Part shown: positions 34,906-43,980 of the stretch, piece after piece
How positions within the stretch are numbered: position 1 is the stretch's first letter
Layout of the letters: the number at the start of each line of letters is the position of its first letter
Assembly: GCF_004209755.1 (NCBI RefSeq)
Contig: NZ_CP035913.1
Span: 4,464,001 to 4,528,000 of the forward strand
DNA length: 64,000 bases
Reading direction: 5' to 3'
From: Pseudoduganella lutea
Lineage (GTDB): Bacteria; Pseudomonadota; Gammaproteobacteria; Burkholderiales; Burkholderiaceae_D
Program-made: the position numbers and the translations under genes
Notes under the pieces: generated by a model
The model's database searches: none
What the model was told of the DNA's origin: nothing
Seen by the model: only the letters and a program-made list of their open reading frames with translations

Positions 34906-35889
34906 CTATTTGCTTAGATTATCGCTATTAGCCAGCAACCGCTCCACCTTCAGCGCGTACTGCCCGTTCAGCACGCCGTACGTGCAATCGAGCACCGGCA
35001 CGCCATCGACCGTGGCCTCGATCGTTTCCGGGATATTCAGCGGGATCACGTCGCCCACGCGGAAGTTCAGGATATCGTCGAAACTCACTTTCGCGGTGCC
35101 CAGCCGCGCCACCAGTTCCACCTCGGCGATCTGGATCTGCTGCGTCATCAGGCGGATCCAGCGCTTGTCCACTTCCAGCGCCTCGCCCTGCAGCGACGAC
35201 GTCAGCGCATCACGGATCGGCTCGATCATCGAATACGGCATGCAGAAGTGGATCTGGCCGGATACCGAACCCAGCTCGACCGTGAACGTGGACGCCACCA
35301 CCACCTCGTTCGGCGTGGCGATGTTGGCGAACTGCGTGTTCATCTCCGAACGGATATATTCGAACTCGACCGGGAAGACCGGTTCCCACGACTTCGTGTA
35401 CGCCTCGAACACGATATCGAGGATGCGCAGGATGATGCGCTGTTCCGTGGCCGTGAAATCGCGGCCTTCCACGCGCGTGTGGAAACGGCCGTCGCCGCCG
35501 AACAGGTTGTCGACCAGCAGGAACACAAGGCCCGGGTCGAACACCATCAGCGCGGTACCGCGCAGCGGCTTCATGTGCACCAGGTTCAGGTTCGTCGGCA
35601 CCACCAGGTTGCGGATGAACTCGCTGTATTTCGACACGCGCACCGACCCCACCGATACCTCGGCGCTGCGGCGCAGGAAGTTGAACAGCCCAACGCGCAG
35701 CAGGCGGGCGAAGCGCTCGTTGATGATCTCGAGCGTCGGCATCCGGCCGCGCACGATGCGTTCCTGCGTGGCCAAGTTATAGGTCCTGACCCCCGCGACT
35801 TCTTCCGGCGCCGCAACGTCGTCCTGGTCGCCGTTGACGCCCTTCAGCAGGGCATCGACTTCTTCCTGGGAGAGAAAATTATCCGCCAT
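34906..35889 (-). CDS. fliM: flagellar motor switch protein FliM
   Basis: 327 residues, usual length. C-ring protein that receives CheY-P. The CheY-binding N-terminus reads NFLSQEEVDALLKGVNGDQD; the middle domain has GRMPTLEIINERFARLLRVG, LRGTALMVFDPGLVFLLVDN and FGGDGRFHTRVEGRDFTATE; the C-terminal SpoA domain ends with GVLNGQYALKVERLL. A chemotaxis input is therefore expected although no che genes are in this window. It lies between fliL and fliN with gaps of 21 and 19 bases. Confidence 0.97.
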   Translation of the reverse strand: MADNFLSQEEVDALLKGVNGDQDDVAAPEEVAGVRTYNLATQERIVRGRMPTLEIINERFARLLRVGLFNFLRRSAEVSVGSVRVSKYSEFIRNLVVPTNLNLVHMKPLRGTALMVFDPGLVFLLVDNLFGGDGRFHTRVEGRDFTATEQRIILRILDIVFEAYTKSWEPVFPVEFEYIRSEMNTQFANIATPNEVVVASTFTVELGSVSGQIHFCMPYSMIEPIRDALTSSLQGEALEVDKRWIRLMTQQIQIAEVELVARLGTAKVSFDDILNFRVGDVIPLNIPETIEATVDGVPVLDCTYGVLNGQYALKVERLLANSDNLSK

Positions 35890-35910
35890 GGTTGCGTTGG
35901 ATGCTGGTGT

Positions 35911-36435
35911 CTATTGGATAATAAACGAGGTAAACAATACTTCCGACACTTCCTGCTCGTCGCCGTGATCCTGGAACGGTTCGTTCACCTGCTTCATGAT
36001 CTCTTCCGCGAGAGCGGTCTTGCCTTCCGGCGTATTGATTTCCGACGCCTTCTTCGACGACAGCAGCAGCAGGATGCGGCTGCGCACCTTCGGCATATTG
36101 TTCTTGATGGCGTCCGACTGCTCGGCATCGGGCACCTGCAGCGTGAAGGCCAGTTGCAGGTACTGCTCGCCTTCCTCGGGGTTCAGGTTCACCGTAAACG
36201 GTTCGACCGGCACGTAGACCGGCGGGCCTTCGTCCTGCTTTTTCTTTTTCTTCTTCTTGGGCTTGGCGGTTTCTTCCTCGTGCTCCGCTTCGGCGGCATC
36301 GCCCCCCTTCATGAGGAAGAATGCGGCCGCGCCGCCGCCGCCCAGCACGAGCACCAGCACGGCGATGAGAATGATGACCAGTTTCTTGCTGCCGCCACCG
36401 GCGGGCGCCGCTTCTGCCTTCGGGTCAGCTTTCAT
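35911..36435 (-). CDS. fliL: flagellar basal body-associated protein FliL
   Basis: 174 residues. A single N-terminal transmembrane helix (LVIILIAVLVLVLGGGG, about 19-35), a charged linker with acidic residues and then KPKKKKKKK, and a periplasmic domain with VPVEPFTVNLNPEEGEQYLQ. FliL rings surround the stator and support torque. It opens the second fli operon, 160 bases after the fliK stop, so a promoter is expected in that gap; only a lone GCCGATAA -10-like sequence is seen there. Confidence 0.94.
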   Translation of the reverse strand: MKADPKAEAAPAGGGSKKLVIILIAVLVLVLGGGGAAAFFLMKGGDAAEAEHEEETAKPKKKKKKKQDEGPPVYVPVEPFTVNLNPEEGEQYLQLAFTLQVPDAEQSDAIKNNMPKVRSRILLLLSSKKASEINTPEGKTALAEEIMKQVNEPFQDHGDEQEVSEVLFTSFIIQ

Positions 36436-36595
36436 GTGTTGTTCCGCTTTCGACTCTGCTTGTCATGCATGCTCCTGCAATGCACGGTGGATACTTATCG
36501 CCATTATGGCATTATCGGCAGAGACGGCGCGTCGGGATACGCGGAACAGCGGGCAAGAAACCCGCCAGCTCTGCAGTATGGGGAACGCGCCGGAA

Positions 36596-37792
36596 TCAGG
36601 CGAAGGTGTCGACGGCGCCCAGCACCGTGCGGCGAATGACCGGCTGGGCTTCCTCGGCGGCATCCGCATCGCCGCCGTCGCCATAACGGCCGCCGCCCCG
36701 GCTGCCGCGGGCCTGTTCGGCAAATGCCTGCTGCTGTTCCTGCGAACCCGCGGACACGCTGGCGTCGCCCAGCGTAATGCCGGCCTCGCTCATCATCTCG
36801 CGCAACTTCGGCAACGCGTTTTCGATTGCCTGCCGGGTTTCCGGCTGGTGCGCCGTGAAGGTGGCGGTCGCCGAATCGTTCGATACGCTCAGCACCACCT
36901 GCAGCGGGCCGAGATCCGGCGGATTGAGCGTCAGCGAGGCGCTCTGGTCGCCGCCGGCCACCATCCACACCACTTTCTGGCCCAGCTGCTGCTCCCAGGC
37001 ATTCGAACCCACGCGTGCCTGCAACTGGTTCGCGGCCACCGCATTGGCGGCCTGCACGGAGGCCGCCATGGCTTGCGCGGCAGGCGGCACCGGCTGGGCA
37101 ACCGGCGCGGCATCCGCCAGGTTCGCAGCCAGTTGCGCATCGAACGCTTCGGTTTTCGCGTCGGTGGAAAGGCCACCGCCGGTCTTGAGGAGCCGGTCTT
37201 CCCCGGCATCCTGCAGGGCGGACGTGCCGCCTGCCTGGGCCTTGCCGGCCCGTGCGTCCGCGGCAAGGTCGGCCAGTGTTGCCTTGCTGGCCTTGTCCGT
37301 TTGCAGTGCCGCCAGCGCGGCGGCATCCGTATCCAGCGGGGTTTCCGGCAATTCGGCCTTGGCTTCCACCTTGGTCGCCAGCTGGCCATAGGCGGCCAGC
37401 ATCGCCAGCATGCCGGCCGCCGGGTCCGCAGCGGGCACCGTGTCGGTCGCGGCTGTGTCCGTGGCGTCGTCCGCGGCCGCCTTGGCATCCCCGGCTGGCG
37501 CTGCCTCGGCGGACACGGGCTTGCCATCGCTGGCGGCCGCGTTGGCGGACGCTTCGGCACGCTCGGCCTGGCTCGCGCCCTGTGCCTGCTGGACCGGTTT
37601 TGCCGCCTGGGTAGTCCTGGATTGCCGCGCATGCGCCTGCGCGGGCGAAGGCTGTTGCTCCGGCGCGGCGCACACGGGCTGGCGGTCGATCTCGAGCGCC
37701 AGCGCGTTCTGGAAATCATTGCTGGGCAGCGACGCGCTTTTCGATGGCTGGGGCTTGTTGGGCTGCTGGCTTTGAATGGATTGGGTCTGCAT
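36596..37792 (-). CDS. fliK: flagellar hook-length control protein FliK
   Basis: 398 residues from an ATG at 37792 (a longer frame reaches 37927 but overlaps fliJ). Molecular ruler that is exported during hook growth and then triggers FlhB switching. The first 240 residues are Ala/Gln/Pro-rich and low in complexity, as in other FliK rulers. The C-terminal Flg_hook domain is clear: WEQQLGQKVVWMVAGGDQSA, LTLNPPDLGPLQVVLSVSND and LPKLREMMSEAGITLGD. It lies 43 bases after fliJ and ends the fliF-K operon. A second FliK-like gene is at 45817-46983. Confidence 0.93.
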   Translation of the reverse strand: MQTQSIQSQQPNKPQPSKSASLPSNDFQNALALEIDRQPVCAAPEQQPSPAQAHARQSRTTQAAKPVQQAQGASQAERAEASANAAASDGKPVSAEAAPAGDAKAAADDATDTAATDTVPAADPAAGMLAMLAAYGQLATKVEAKAELPETPLDTDAAALAALQTDKASKATLADLAADARAGKAQAGGTSALQDAGEDRLLKTGGGLSTDAKTEAFDAQLAANLADAAPVAQPVPPAAQAMAASVQAANAVAANQLQARVGSNAWEQQLGQKVVWMVAGGDQSASLTLNPPDLGPLQVVLSVSNDSATATFTAHQPETRQAIENALPKLREMMSEAGITLGDASVSAGSQEQQQAFAEQARGSRGGGRYGDGGDADAAEEAQPVIRRTVLGAVDTFA

Positions 37793-37835
37793 GAGGCCGC
37801 CTGTGGGTATTGCCGGAAGTAGAGGTGTTTGAAAA

Positions 37836-38276
37836 TCAACGCCGGAAGAATGCCTGGCGCGAAGCGTGCTCATCCATGGCCTTCTGGTCGCGCTTGGCTT
37901 CAACCTTTTGCTGCTTGGCTTCTTCACGGTCGCGCAGCGTGGAATACGACACGCGCTTGCGTTCGGCCGCCTGCCACGTGGCCTTTTCCAGCTCGCCGCG
38001 CTTCCTGGTCTGGCGCAGCACTTCTTCCTGGCCGTGGATGGCGGTGTCGAGCTTTTCCATGAAAGCCTGGAAGTTACGGTAAGCCATCGGCGTAATGCCC
38101 GCCTGCTGGTTCGCCAGGAACTTGCGGCTGTACTCGTCCCGATAGCCGACCAGCATGTTCAGCTTGTCTTCCGCGTCGGTGACGGCCTTCAGGGCGGCGC
38201 CCAGGCGCTTGGCCGCCTCGTCCGTCTCCGTGCGGGCCATGTCGATCAGGGTTTCTAGTTGGGATGTCGAGGCCAT
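37836..38276 (-). CDS. fliJ: flagellar export protein FliJ
   Basis: 146 residues, a long coiled coil rich in Lys, Arg, Glu and Gln (LETLIDMARTETDEAAKRLG, EDKLNMLVGYRDEYSRKFLA). FliJ is the central stalk of the FliI ATPase hexamer and contacts FlhA. Position between fliI (34 bases upstream) and fliK, together with size and coil, supports the call. Confidence 0.93.
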   Translation of the reverse strand: MASTSQLETLIDMARTETDEAAKRLGAALKAVTDAEDKLNMLVGYRDEYSRKFLANQQAGITPMAYRNFQAFMEKLDTAIHGQEEVLRQTRKRGELEKATWQAAERKRVSYSTLRDREEAKQQKVEAKRDQKAMDEHASRQAFFRR

Positions 38277-38310
38277 GATGGAAAATTATACGGAGCGCCG
38301 GCGTCATCAA

Positions 38311-39720
38311 TCAGTCGAACAGCGTGGCCAATTGCTCCAAGCTCTCGGACATGTCCACGCGTTCCGTGATCTTTTGTTGCAGGAAATGCTCGATGCGGTC
38401 GTGCAGCTTGATGGCTTCGTCGATCTTCGGGTCCGTGCCTGGCGTGTAGGCGCCCACGGCGATCAGGTCGCGGCTGCGCTCGTAGATGGAAAACAGCTGC
38501 TTCAGGCGGCGTGCCTTGGTCTGGTGATCGTGCGACGTGATCGAGTGCATCGCCCGGCTGATGGATTGCTCGATGTCGATGGCGGGATAATGGCCCGCTT
38601 CGGCAAGGCGCCGGTTCAGCACGATGTGGCCATCCAGGATCGCACGCGCCGAGTCGGCGATCGGATCCTGCTGGTCGTCGCCTTCCGTCAGCACCGTGTA
38701 GAACGCGGTGATCGAGCCGCCGCCCAGTTCGCCGTTGCCGGCCCGCTCCACGAGCACCGGCAGCTTGGCGAACACGGAAGGCGGATAGCCCTTGGTGGCC
38801 GGCGGTTCGCCGATCGCCAGCGCGATCTCGCGCTGGGCCATCGCATAGCGCGTCAGCGAATCCATGATCAGCAGCACGTCCTTGCCCTTGTCGCGGAAAT
38901 GCTCGGCAATGGCGGTGGAATAGGCGGCCCCCTGCATGCGCATCAGCGGCGGCGTATCGGCCGGCGCCGCCACGACGACGGAGCGCGCCAGGCCTTCCTC
39001 GCCCAGGATGTGTTCGATGAATTCCTTGACCTCGCGGCCCCGTTCGCCGATCAGCCCGACGACGATGACATCGGCCTCCGTGTAGCGCGCCATCATGCCG
39101 AGCAGCACCGACTTGCCGACACCGGAACCGGCAAACAGGCCCATGCGCTGGCCGCGGCCCACGGTCAGCATGCCGTTAATACAGCGCACCCCCACGTTCA
39201 GCGTTTCAACGATGGGCGCGCGGCCCAGCGGGTTGGCGGGGCGCACGTTGATGGGCGCCGACTCGGTGCAGTTGATCGGACCCAGCCCATCGAGTGGCCG
39301 GCCGGCGGCATCGACCACGCGGCCCAGCAGTTCCGGGCCCGCCGGCAACTGCCGCGCCCGGTCGCTGGTGCGGCGGCGGCGGTGCGTGACGCTGCCCGGC
39401 TTGGGGATCGTCGGCTCGATCGGGAACACGCGGGTACCCGGCACAATGCCTTCCACGTCGCTTTGCGGCATCAGGAACAGCCGGTCGCCTTCGAAGCCCA
39501 CCACCTCGGCCTCCACCTTGCCGCCCGCCGGCAGCGGCACCGTGCAGGCGGCGCCCACGGCGAGGCGCAGGCCCACGGCTTCCATCACCAGGCCGGCCAC
39601 GCGCGTGACCCGGCCGGACACGACCATCGGTTCCACGAAATCGAGCAGCGTGCCGCAATCGTTCAGGTAGGAACGCCAGCGGTTGGCGTGCTCCTCCGGG
39701 CCCTGGACCTGGGTATCCAT
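38311..39720 (-). CDS. fliI: flagellum-specific ATP synthase FliI
   Basis: 469 residues. Hexameric ATPase of the export apparatus, related to F1 beta. Walker A is AGSGVGKS at 197-204; [20 protein letters not shown] precedes it; Walker B is in [40 protein letters not shown] and [20 protein letters not shown] follow, both strongly conserved. Its start shares one base with the fliH stop, so the negative regulator FliH and the ATPase are co-translated. Confidence 0.97.
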   Translation of the reverse strand: MDTQVQGPEEHANRWRSYLNDCGTLLDFVEPMVVSGRVTRVAGLVMEAVGLRLAVGAACTVPLPAGGKVEAEVVGFEGDRLFLMPQSDVEGIVPGTRVFPIEPTIPKPGSVTHRRRRTSDRARQLPAGPELLGRVVDAAGRPLDGLGPINCTESAPINVRPANPLGRAPIVETLNVGVRCINGMLTVGRGQRMGLFAGSGVGKSVLLGMMARYTEADVIVVGLIGERGREVKEFIEHILGEEGLARSVVVAAPADTPPLMRMQGAAYSTAIAEHFRDKGKDVLLIMDSLTRYAMAQREIALAIGEPPATKGYPPSVFAKLPVLVERAGNGELGGGSITAFYTVLTEGDDQQDPIADSARAILDGHIVLNRRLAEAGHYPAIDIEQSISRAMHSITSHDHQTKARRLKQLFSIYERSRDLIAVGAYTPGTDPKIDEAIKLHDRIEHFLQQKITERVDMSESLEQLATLFD

Positions 39721-40508
39721 TACTCGCCCTCCAGCCAGTCGAGGTTCTTGCCGACGGCGTGCGCCAGCCGCGTCCAGCGCGCCTGCACCTGTGCATCGAT
39801 CTGGTTGCTCGGCGTATCGATCCGGCAGCCGCCCCGTTCAATCGACATGTCATCGCTGACGATCCAGCCGCCCTTGTCCAGTTCCTCGCCCATCGCGCCG
39901 CGGATGATCGCCGCGTCGTCCGGATGGAGGAACAGCACGGCGGGTTTCTGCATCGTGGGCAGGTAGGCGATCGCATCTTGCACGATCGGCACGATGAACT
40001 CGGGTTTTACCGGCAGCGCCTGCTTGAGCATATTGCGCGCGAGGTGCAGCGCCAGATCGAGCACGTCGTTGGCGATCAGCTGGTCGGCGCCGCGCAGCGC
40101 TTCCGAGAAATTGTTGGCGAGATCGGCCAGCGGGGCGAGCGCCGCCTTCAACGCTTCCTCGCCTTCGCGGATCGCCTCGTCCTCGCCGGCCCGGTGGCCC
40201 TGCGCATAGCCATCCTCGTAGCCCTGCTGGCGCGCCTCTTCGCGGATCGCCGCCAGTTCTTCCTCGCTCGGGCCGGCCGGCATCATGGGCGGGGGCGGGG
40301 CGTTCAGTTCGCGTTCATACTCGGCCTGGCGCGCGCGCGCCTCGGCGGCCTGCTGCTGTGCCGCCTGCGAATTTGCCTGCTCGGCGCGGGTACGGGTCTC
40401 CGCTTCTTCCTTCTCGCGCGCCGCCACCGTGCTGGGGCGCAGATCGCCGAACGACTTCAATTCCCAGCGCTGGAATGCGGGTTGTGCATCTTTCGGAAAA
40501 GTAGCCAA
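39720..40508 (-). CDS. fliH: flagellar assembly protein FliH
   Basis: 262 residues. FliH binds and restrains FliI and tethers it to the C ring. The middle third is an Ala/Glu/Gln/Arg coil ([19 protein letters not shown]) followed by a Gly-repeat-like region ([20 protein letters not shown]), a known FliH trait, and a C-terminal domain with [13 protein letters not shown] and [20 protein letters not shown] segments. 126 bases separate it from fliG; that gap holds two palindromic repeats. Confidence 0.94.
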   Translation of the reverse strand: MATFPKDAQPAFQRWELKSFGDLRPSTVAAREKEEAETRTRAEQANSQAAQQQAAEARARQAEYERELNAPPPPMMPAGPSEEELAAIREEARQQGYEDGYAQGHRAGEDEAIREGEEALKAALAPLADLANNFSEALRGADQLIANDVLDLALHLARNMLKQALPVKPEFIVPIVQDAIAYLPTMQKPAVLFLHPDDAAIIRGAMGEELDKGGWIVSDDMSIERGGCRIDTPSNQIDAQVQARWTRLAHAVGKNLDWLEGE

Positions 40509-40541
40509 GCGATTACCTCTTCAACAACTTTAATAACAACA

Positions 40542-40632
40542 TTTCCTGGAAACAGGGGTCAGACCCTGGTTTTAAGGAAATCAACGAACAAGAAGTTTCC
40601 TGGAAACAGGGGTCTGACCCCTGTTTTAAGGC
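40542..40632. repeat. two tandem palindromic repeats (GGGGTCTGACCCC family), fliG-fliH junction
   Basis: Two direct copies of a unit starting TTTCCTGGAAACAGGGGTC (40542 and 40596) end in the reverse complement (GACCCTGGTTTTAAGGAAAT; GACCCCTGTTTTAAGGCAAT). Each copy is itself a palindrome around GGGGTCWGACCCC. They lie within the fliF-K operon. Confidence 0.87.
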
Positions 40633-40634
40633 AA

Positions 40635-41633
40635 TTAAACGAACGAATCCTCGCCCTTGCCACCCAGGACGATCTGCCCTTCGTCGGCCAGTCGCCGCAC
40701 GATCTGCAGGATGCCCTTTTGCTGCGTTTCCACTTCCGACAACCGCACCGGCCCCTTCGATTCCAGGTCTTCGCGCATCATCTCGCTGGCGCGCGCCGAC
40801 ATGTTCTTGAAGATCTTCTCGCGCAATTCCTGCGAGGCGCCCTTCAGCGCGATGATCAGCATTTCCGACTGCACTTCGCGCAGCAGCAGCTGGATGCCGC
40901 GGTCGTCGATGTCGATCAGGTTGTCGAACACGAACATTTCGTCCATGATCTTCTGCGCCATGTCGTTGTCGTAGTTCTTGATGTTCTCCATGACGGAGTT
41001 TTCCTGCTCGCCGCTCATGAAGTTCAGGATCTCGGCCGCGGTGCGCACGCCGCCCAGGGTGGACTTCTTGATGTTCTCGTTGCCCGAGAGCAGCTTGGTC
41101 AGCACGTCGTTCAGCTCGCGCAGGGCGGCCGGCTGTACGCCGTCCAGCGTGGCGATCCGCAGCACCGCGTCATTGCGCAAGCGGTCTGTAAAGTGTCCCA
41201 GAATTTCGCAAGCCTGGTCGCGCTCCAGGTGCACGAGGATGGTGGCGATGATCTGCGGGTGCTCGTTCCTGATCAGTTCGGCAACGGATTGCGAATCCAT
41301 CCACTTCAGGCTTTCGATGCCCGAAGCATCCTTGCCACCCAGGATGCGCGACAGCAGTACGGACGCCTTGTCGTCGCCCAGCGCCTTGGTGAGCACCTGG
41401 CGGATGTACTCGTCGGAATCGAGGCCCACCGTGGAGGCGGCGGCCACCTCGTCGCGAAAGCCGTCCAGCACGTCGACCACCTGCTCGTGCGGCACGTTCT
41501 TCATCGTCGCCATCGCCGCGCCCAGCTTCAGCACTTCGCGCGGCCCCAGGAACTTCATCACTTCCGCGGCTTCGGCTTCACCCATCGCCAGCATCAGGAT
41601 CGCTGCCTTTTGCAGCCCGGTATTTTCAGTCAT
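40635..41633 (-). CDS. fliG: flagellar motor switch protein FliG
   Basis: 332 residues, the standard FliG length. C-ring protein that couples the rotor to the stator and binds the MS ring. Seen: LQKAAILMLAMGEAEAAEVM at the N-terminus, NEHPQIIATILVHLERDQAC with the EHPQ motif in the middle, and a C-terminal torque domain with FVFDNLIDIDDRGIQLLLRE and SARASEMMREDLESKGPVRL. It overlaps the fliF stop by eight bases, as expected for proteins that assemble together. Confidence 0.97.
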   Translation of the reverse strand: MTENTGLQKAAILMLAMGEAEAAEVMKFLGPREVLKLGAAMATMKNVPHEQVVDVLDGFRDEVAAASTVGLDSDEYIRQVLTKALGDDKASVLLSRILGGKDASGIESLKWMDSQSVAELIRNEHPQIIATILVHLERDQACEILGHFTDRLRNDAVLRIATLDGVQPAALRELNDVLTKLLSGNENIKKSTLGGVRTAAEILNFMSGEQENSVMENIKNYDNDMAQKIMDEMFVFDNLIDIDDRGIQLLLREVQSEMLIIALKGASQELREKIFKNMSARASEMMREDLESKGPVRLSEVETQQKGILQIVRRLADEGQIVLGGKGEDSFV

Positions 41634-43347
41634 TGTTGCCTATCCATGCCTTGATCACGTTGGCGACGATCCGTGGGTCTTCGTTGGCCAGTTTCTTGGC
41701 CAGCGCCAGGTTGTCGCGGTAAGTCCGCGCCGTGCTTTCTTCGAGCGCAGCCATTTCCTGCGCGCGGATTTCTTCTTCCGTCGGGCCGGCCGGTTCCTCG
41801 ATGATTTCTTCCTCGGGTTCGGGCTCGGGTGCGTTGATCTCGTCGATCTTCTTGAACACGGGCCGCATCATCGGGCGCACCACGCGCAGCAGGATGTACA
41901 GCAGGATCAGGGCCACGATCGCGAACTTGGCGATCTCGGCGGCCAGCGGCAGGTTGGCCGGGTCGCGCCACCAGTCAAGCACGGGCGCGGCCGGCGCATC
42001 GATGCCGTCGAACGGCACGTTGGCCACGCTGACGGAGTCGCCGCGGTCCTGGTTGAAGCCCATCGCTTCGCGCACGAGGCTGTTGATCTTCGCCATTTCC
42101 TCGGCGCTCAAGGGGCGCACCGTCACCTTGCCGGTCGCATCCACGATGCGGCGGTAGTTGACCACCACGCCCACCGTCATGCGCTTCAGGCCGGCGATGG
42201 CTTTCTGCTCGTAGCGCACGGTCTTGTCGACTTCGTAGTTGGTCGTCGATTCCTTGTGGCCGGGCAGGGTGCCTGGCGTACCGGCGCCAGGGGGCACGGT
42301 GCCCGGCGGCACCGCTTCAGCTGGCGGCTCGGTCGCCAGCGGCGCGGTCGCAGTGCCGGGTGGCTGGTTCGACAGCGCACCGGGCACGCCATTCGGATTG
42401 GCGTTCGGGGTGCCCGTGGTTTCGCTGCTCTGCTGGCTGCGGATCGCCGAGGGCGCCGGCTGCGAATTGGGCTTGTACGATTCGGCGGCCTGCTCGACGG
42501 CGGAAAAGTCCACGTCGGCCACCGCTTCGGCGCGCACGTTCTGGTCGCCGACGATGGGTTTGACGATGTTCTCGACCTGCTTGATGATCTGGTTCTGCAG
42601 CTCCTGCACGTATTTCAGCTGGGTCGCGTCCAGGCTCTTGATGCCGGTCTTGCTGTCCTTGTTCTGGTTCGACAGCAGGTTGCCCTGCTGGTCGACGACA
42701 GTGACGTTGGCCGGCGCCAGGTCCGGCACGCTGGAGGCCACCAGGTGCACGATGGCGCTGACCTGGCCGGGATCGATCGAGCGGTTCGGATGCAGCGTGA
42801 GCACGACGGACGCGGTGGGGTGCTGCTGCTCGCGCACGAACACGGAGGGCTTCGGCATGGCCAGGTGCACGCGGGCGGCCTGCACGCTGCCCAGCGATTC
42901 GACGGACTTGGCCAGTTCGCCTTCCAGCGCGCGCTGGTAATTGACCTGCTCGAGGAACTGCGAGATCCCCAGCTTCTGGTTCTCCATCAGTTCAAAGCCC
43001 ACGTTGCCGCCCTTCGGCAGGCCTTGGGAAGCGAGGCGCAGGCGGGTGGCGGCCACCTGGTCCTCGGGGATCAGGATCGCGTTGCCGCCTTCGCTGAACT
43101 TGTAGGGCACCTGCATCTGGTCCAGCGCGGCCGTGATGGCGCCACCGTCGCGGTCCGAGTAATTGGCGAACAGCACGCGGTATTCGGGCTGGCTTTGCCA
43201 CAGCCACACCATGACGATCACCGCGATCACGGCGGCCACGGCGCCGCCGCGGATGAGGTTCTTGCCCAGCGGCGTCTTGTAGAACGGTGGACGCGCGTCG
43301 CCGGCGGCGTTGGCGTCGAGGTCGAGTGGTTCGGCGGCTGCGGCCAT
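41626..43347 (-). CDS. fliF: flagellar MS-ring protein FliF
   Basis: 573 residues. Forms the inner-membrane MS ring. The first transmembrane segment is at about 33-50 (AVAAVIAVIVMVWLWQSQ), then ring-building motifs with EYRVLFANYSDRDGGAITAA and SKDSKTGIKSLDATQ-type periplasmic sequence; VSAIVHLVASSVPDLAPANV is a YscJ/FliF signature. The second membrane segment is at about 470-490 (FAIVALILLYILLRVVRPMM) and the acidic C-terminal tail binds FliG. First gene of the fliF-G-H-I-J-K operon, divergent from fliE across 264 bases in which I see no clear promoter. Confidence 0.97.
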   Translation of the reverse strand: MAAAAEPLDLDANAAGDARPPFYKTPLGKNLIRGGAVAAVIAVIVMVWLWQSQPEYRVLFANYSDRDGGAITAALDQMQVPYKFSEGGNAILIPEDQVAATRLRLASQGLPKGGNVGFELMENQKLGISQFLEQVNYQRALEGELAKSVESLGSVQAARVHLAMPKPSVFVREQQHPTASVVLTLHPNRSIDPGQVSAIVHLVASSVPDLAPANVTVVDQQGNLLSNQNKDSKTGIKSLDATQLKYVQELQNQIIKQVENIVKPIVGDQNVRAEAVADVDFSAVEQAAESYKPNSQPAPSAIRSQQSSETTGTPNANPNGVPGALSNQPPGTATAPLATEPPAEAVPPGTVPPGAGTPGTLPGHKESTTNYEVDKTVRYEQKAIAGLKRMTVGVVVNYRRIVDATGKVTVRPLSAEEMAKINSLVREAMGFNQDRGDSVSVANVPFDGIDAPAAPVLDWWRDPANLPLAAEIAKFAIVALILLYILLRVVRPMMRPVFKKIDEINAPEPEPEEEIIEEPAGPTEEEIRAQEMAALEESTARTYRDNLALAKKLANEDPRIVANVIKAWIGNND

Positions 43348-43611
43348 GGGTGGATTCCGGAACGTTGATTGAGCGGCCTGACACAGCGGGCCTGATGCGC
43401 ATTATCGGTTCGCGGCCGGTCATTCGATCCCCGGAAAAGAAGCCGGTTTCCCGGCCTGCTCGGCGCCGCCGCTGGCGTCCTGGGCTGCTATTCTGCGAGG
43501 GTCATAAAGGCATCCGGCATCACGCCGGTTCCTTCATCTATTGTAGCTCGGCAATTTTTAGTTTGCTCGGATTTGTTTTGCTACAGCAACAGTCAGGGTA
43601 AGGAGTCCACC

Positions 43612-43953
43612 ATGCGCACAGGCGGTATCGACAGCAGCCAGATCCAGTCCATGATCGCCCAGCTGCGGGCGGCGGCAACACGCCCGCAGGCCACGCCGCC
43701 GGTGGTGCAGACCGAGCAGCCTGCCACGAGGGTGGACTTTTCCAATGCGCTGAAGGGCGCCCTCGACAGCGTGGCGGAAAGCCAGAACAAGGCGCAGGCC
43801 ATGTCGAAGCAGTTCCAGCTGGGCGACGATTCGGTGAACCTGTCCGACGTGATGATCCAGATGCAGAAGGCCAGCATCAACTTCCAGGCCACCGTGCAGG
43901 TGCGTAACAAGCTGGTGGATGCCTATACCAACATCATGAACATGCAGATCTAG
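43612..43953 (+). CDS. fliE: flagellar hook-basal body adaptor protein FliE
   Basis: 113 residues from an ATG at 43612 with AAGGAG upstream. Links the MS ring to the rod. The C-terminal two-thirds is the FliE domain: VDFSNALKGALDSVAESQNK, QFQLGDDSVNLSDVMIQMQK and VQVRNKLVDAYTNIMNMQI. Unusually, it is followed 27 bases later on the same strand by an oxygenase-like gene. Confidence 0.95.
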   Translation: MRTGGIDSSQIQSMIAQLRAAATRPQATPPVVQTEQPATRVDFSNALKGALDSVAESQNKAQAMSKQFQLGDDSVNLSDVMIQMQKASINFQATVQVRNKLVDAYTNIMNMQI

Positions 43954-43980
43954 TCATAACGATCGTTGAAAGGAAAACCC

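Noticed and set aside
36509..36516. A perfect GCCGATAA (FliA -10-like) on the minus strand upstream of fliL
   Set aside because: No -35 resembling TAAAGTTT lies 11 bases upstream of it (ATCCCGAC instead), and it is downstream-of-fliK sequence; too weak to call a promoter.
43560..43590. A sigma-54-like sequence upstream of fliE (CGGATTTGTTTTGC)
   Set aside because: The GG to GC spacing is nine, not ten, and the rest of the consensus is poor.
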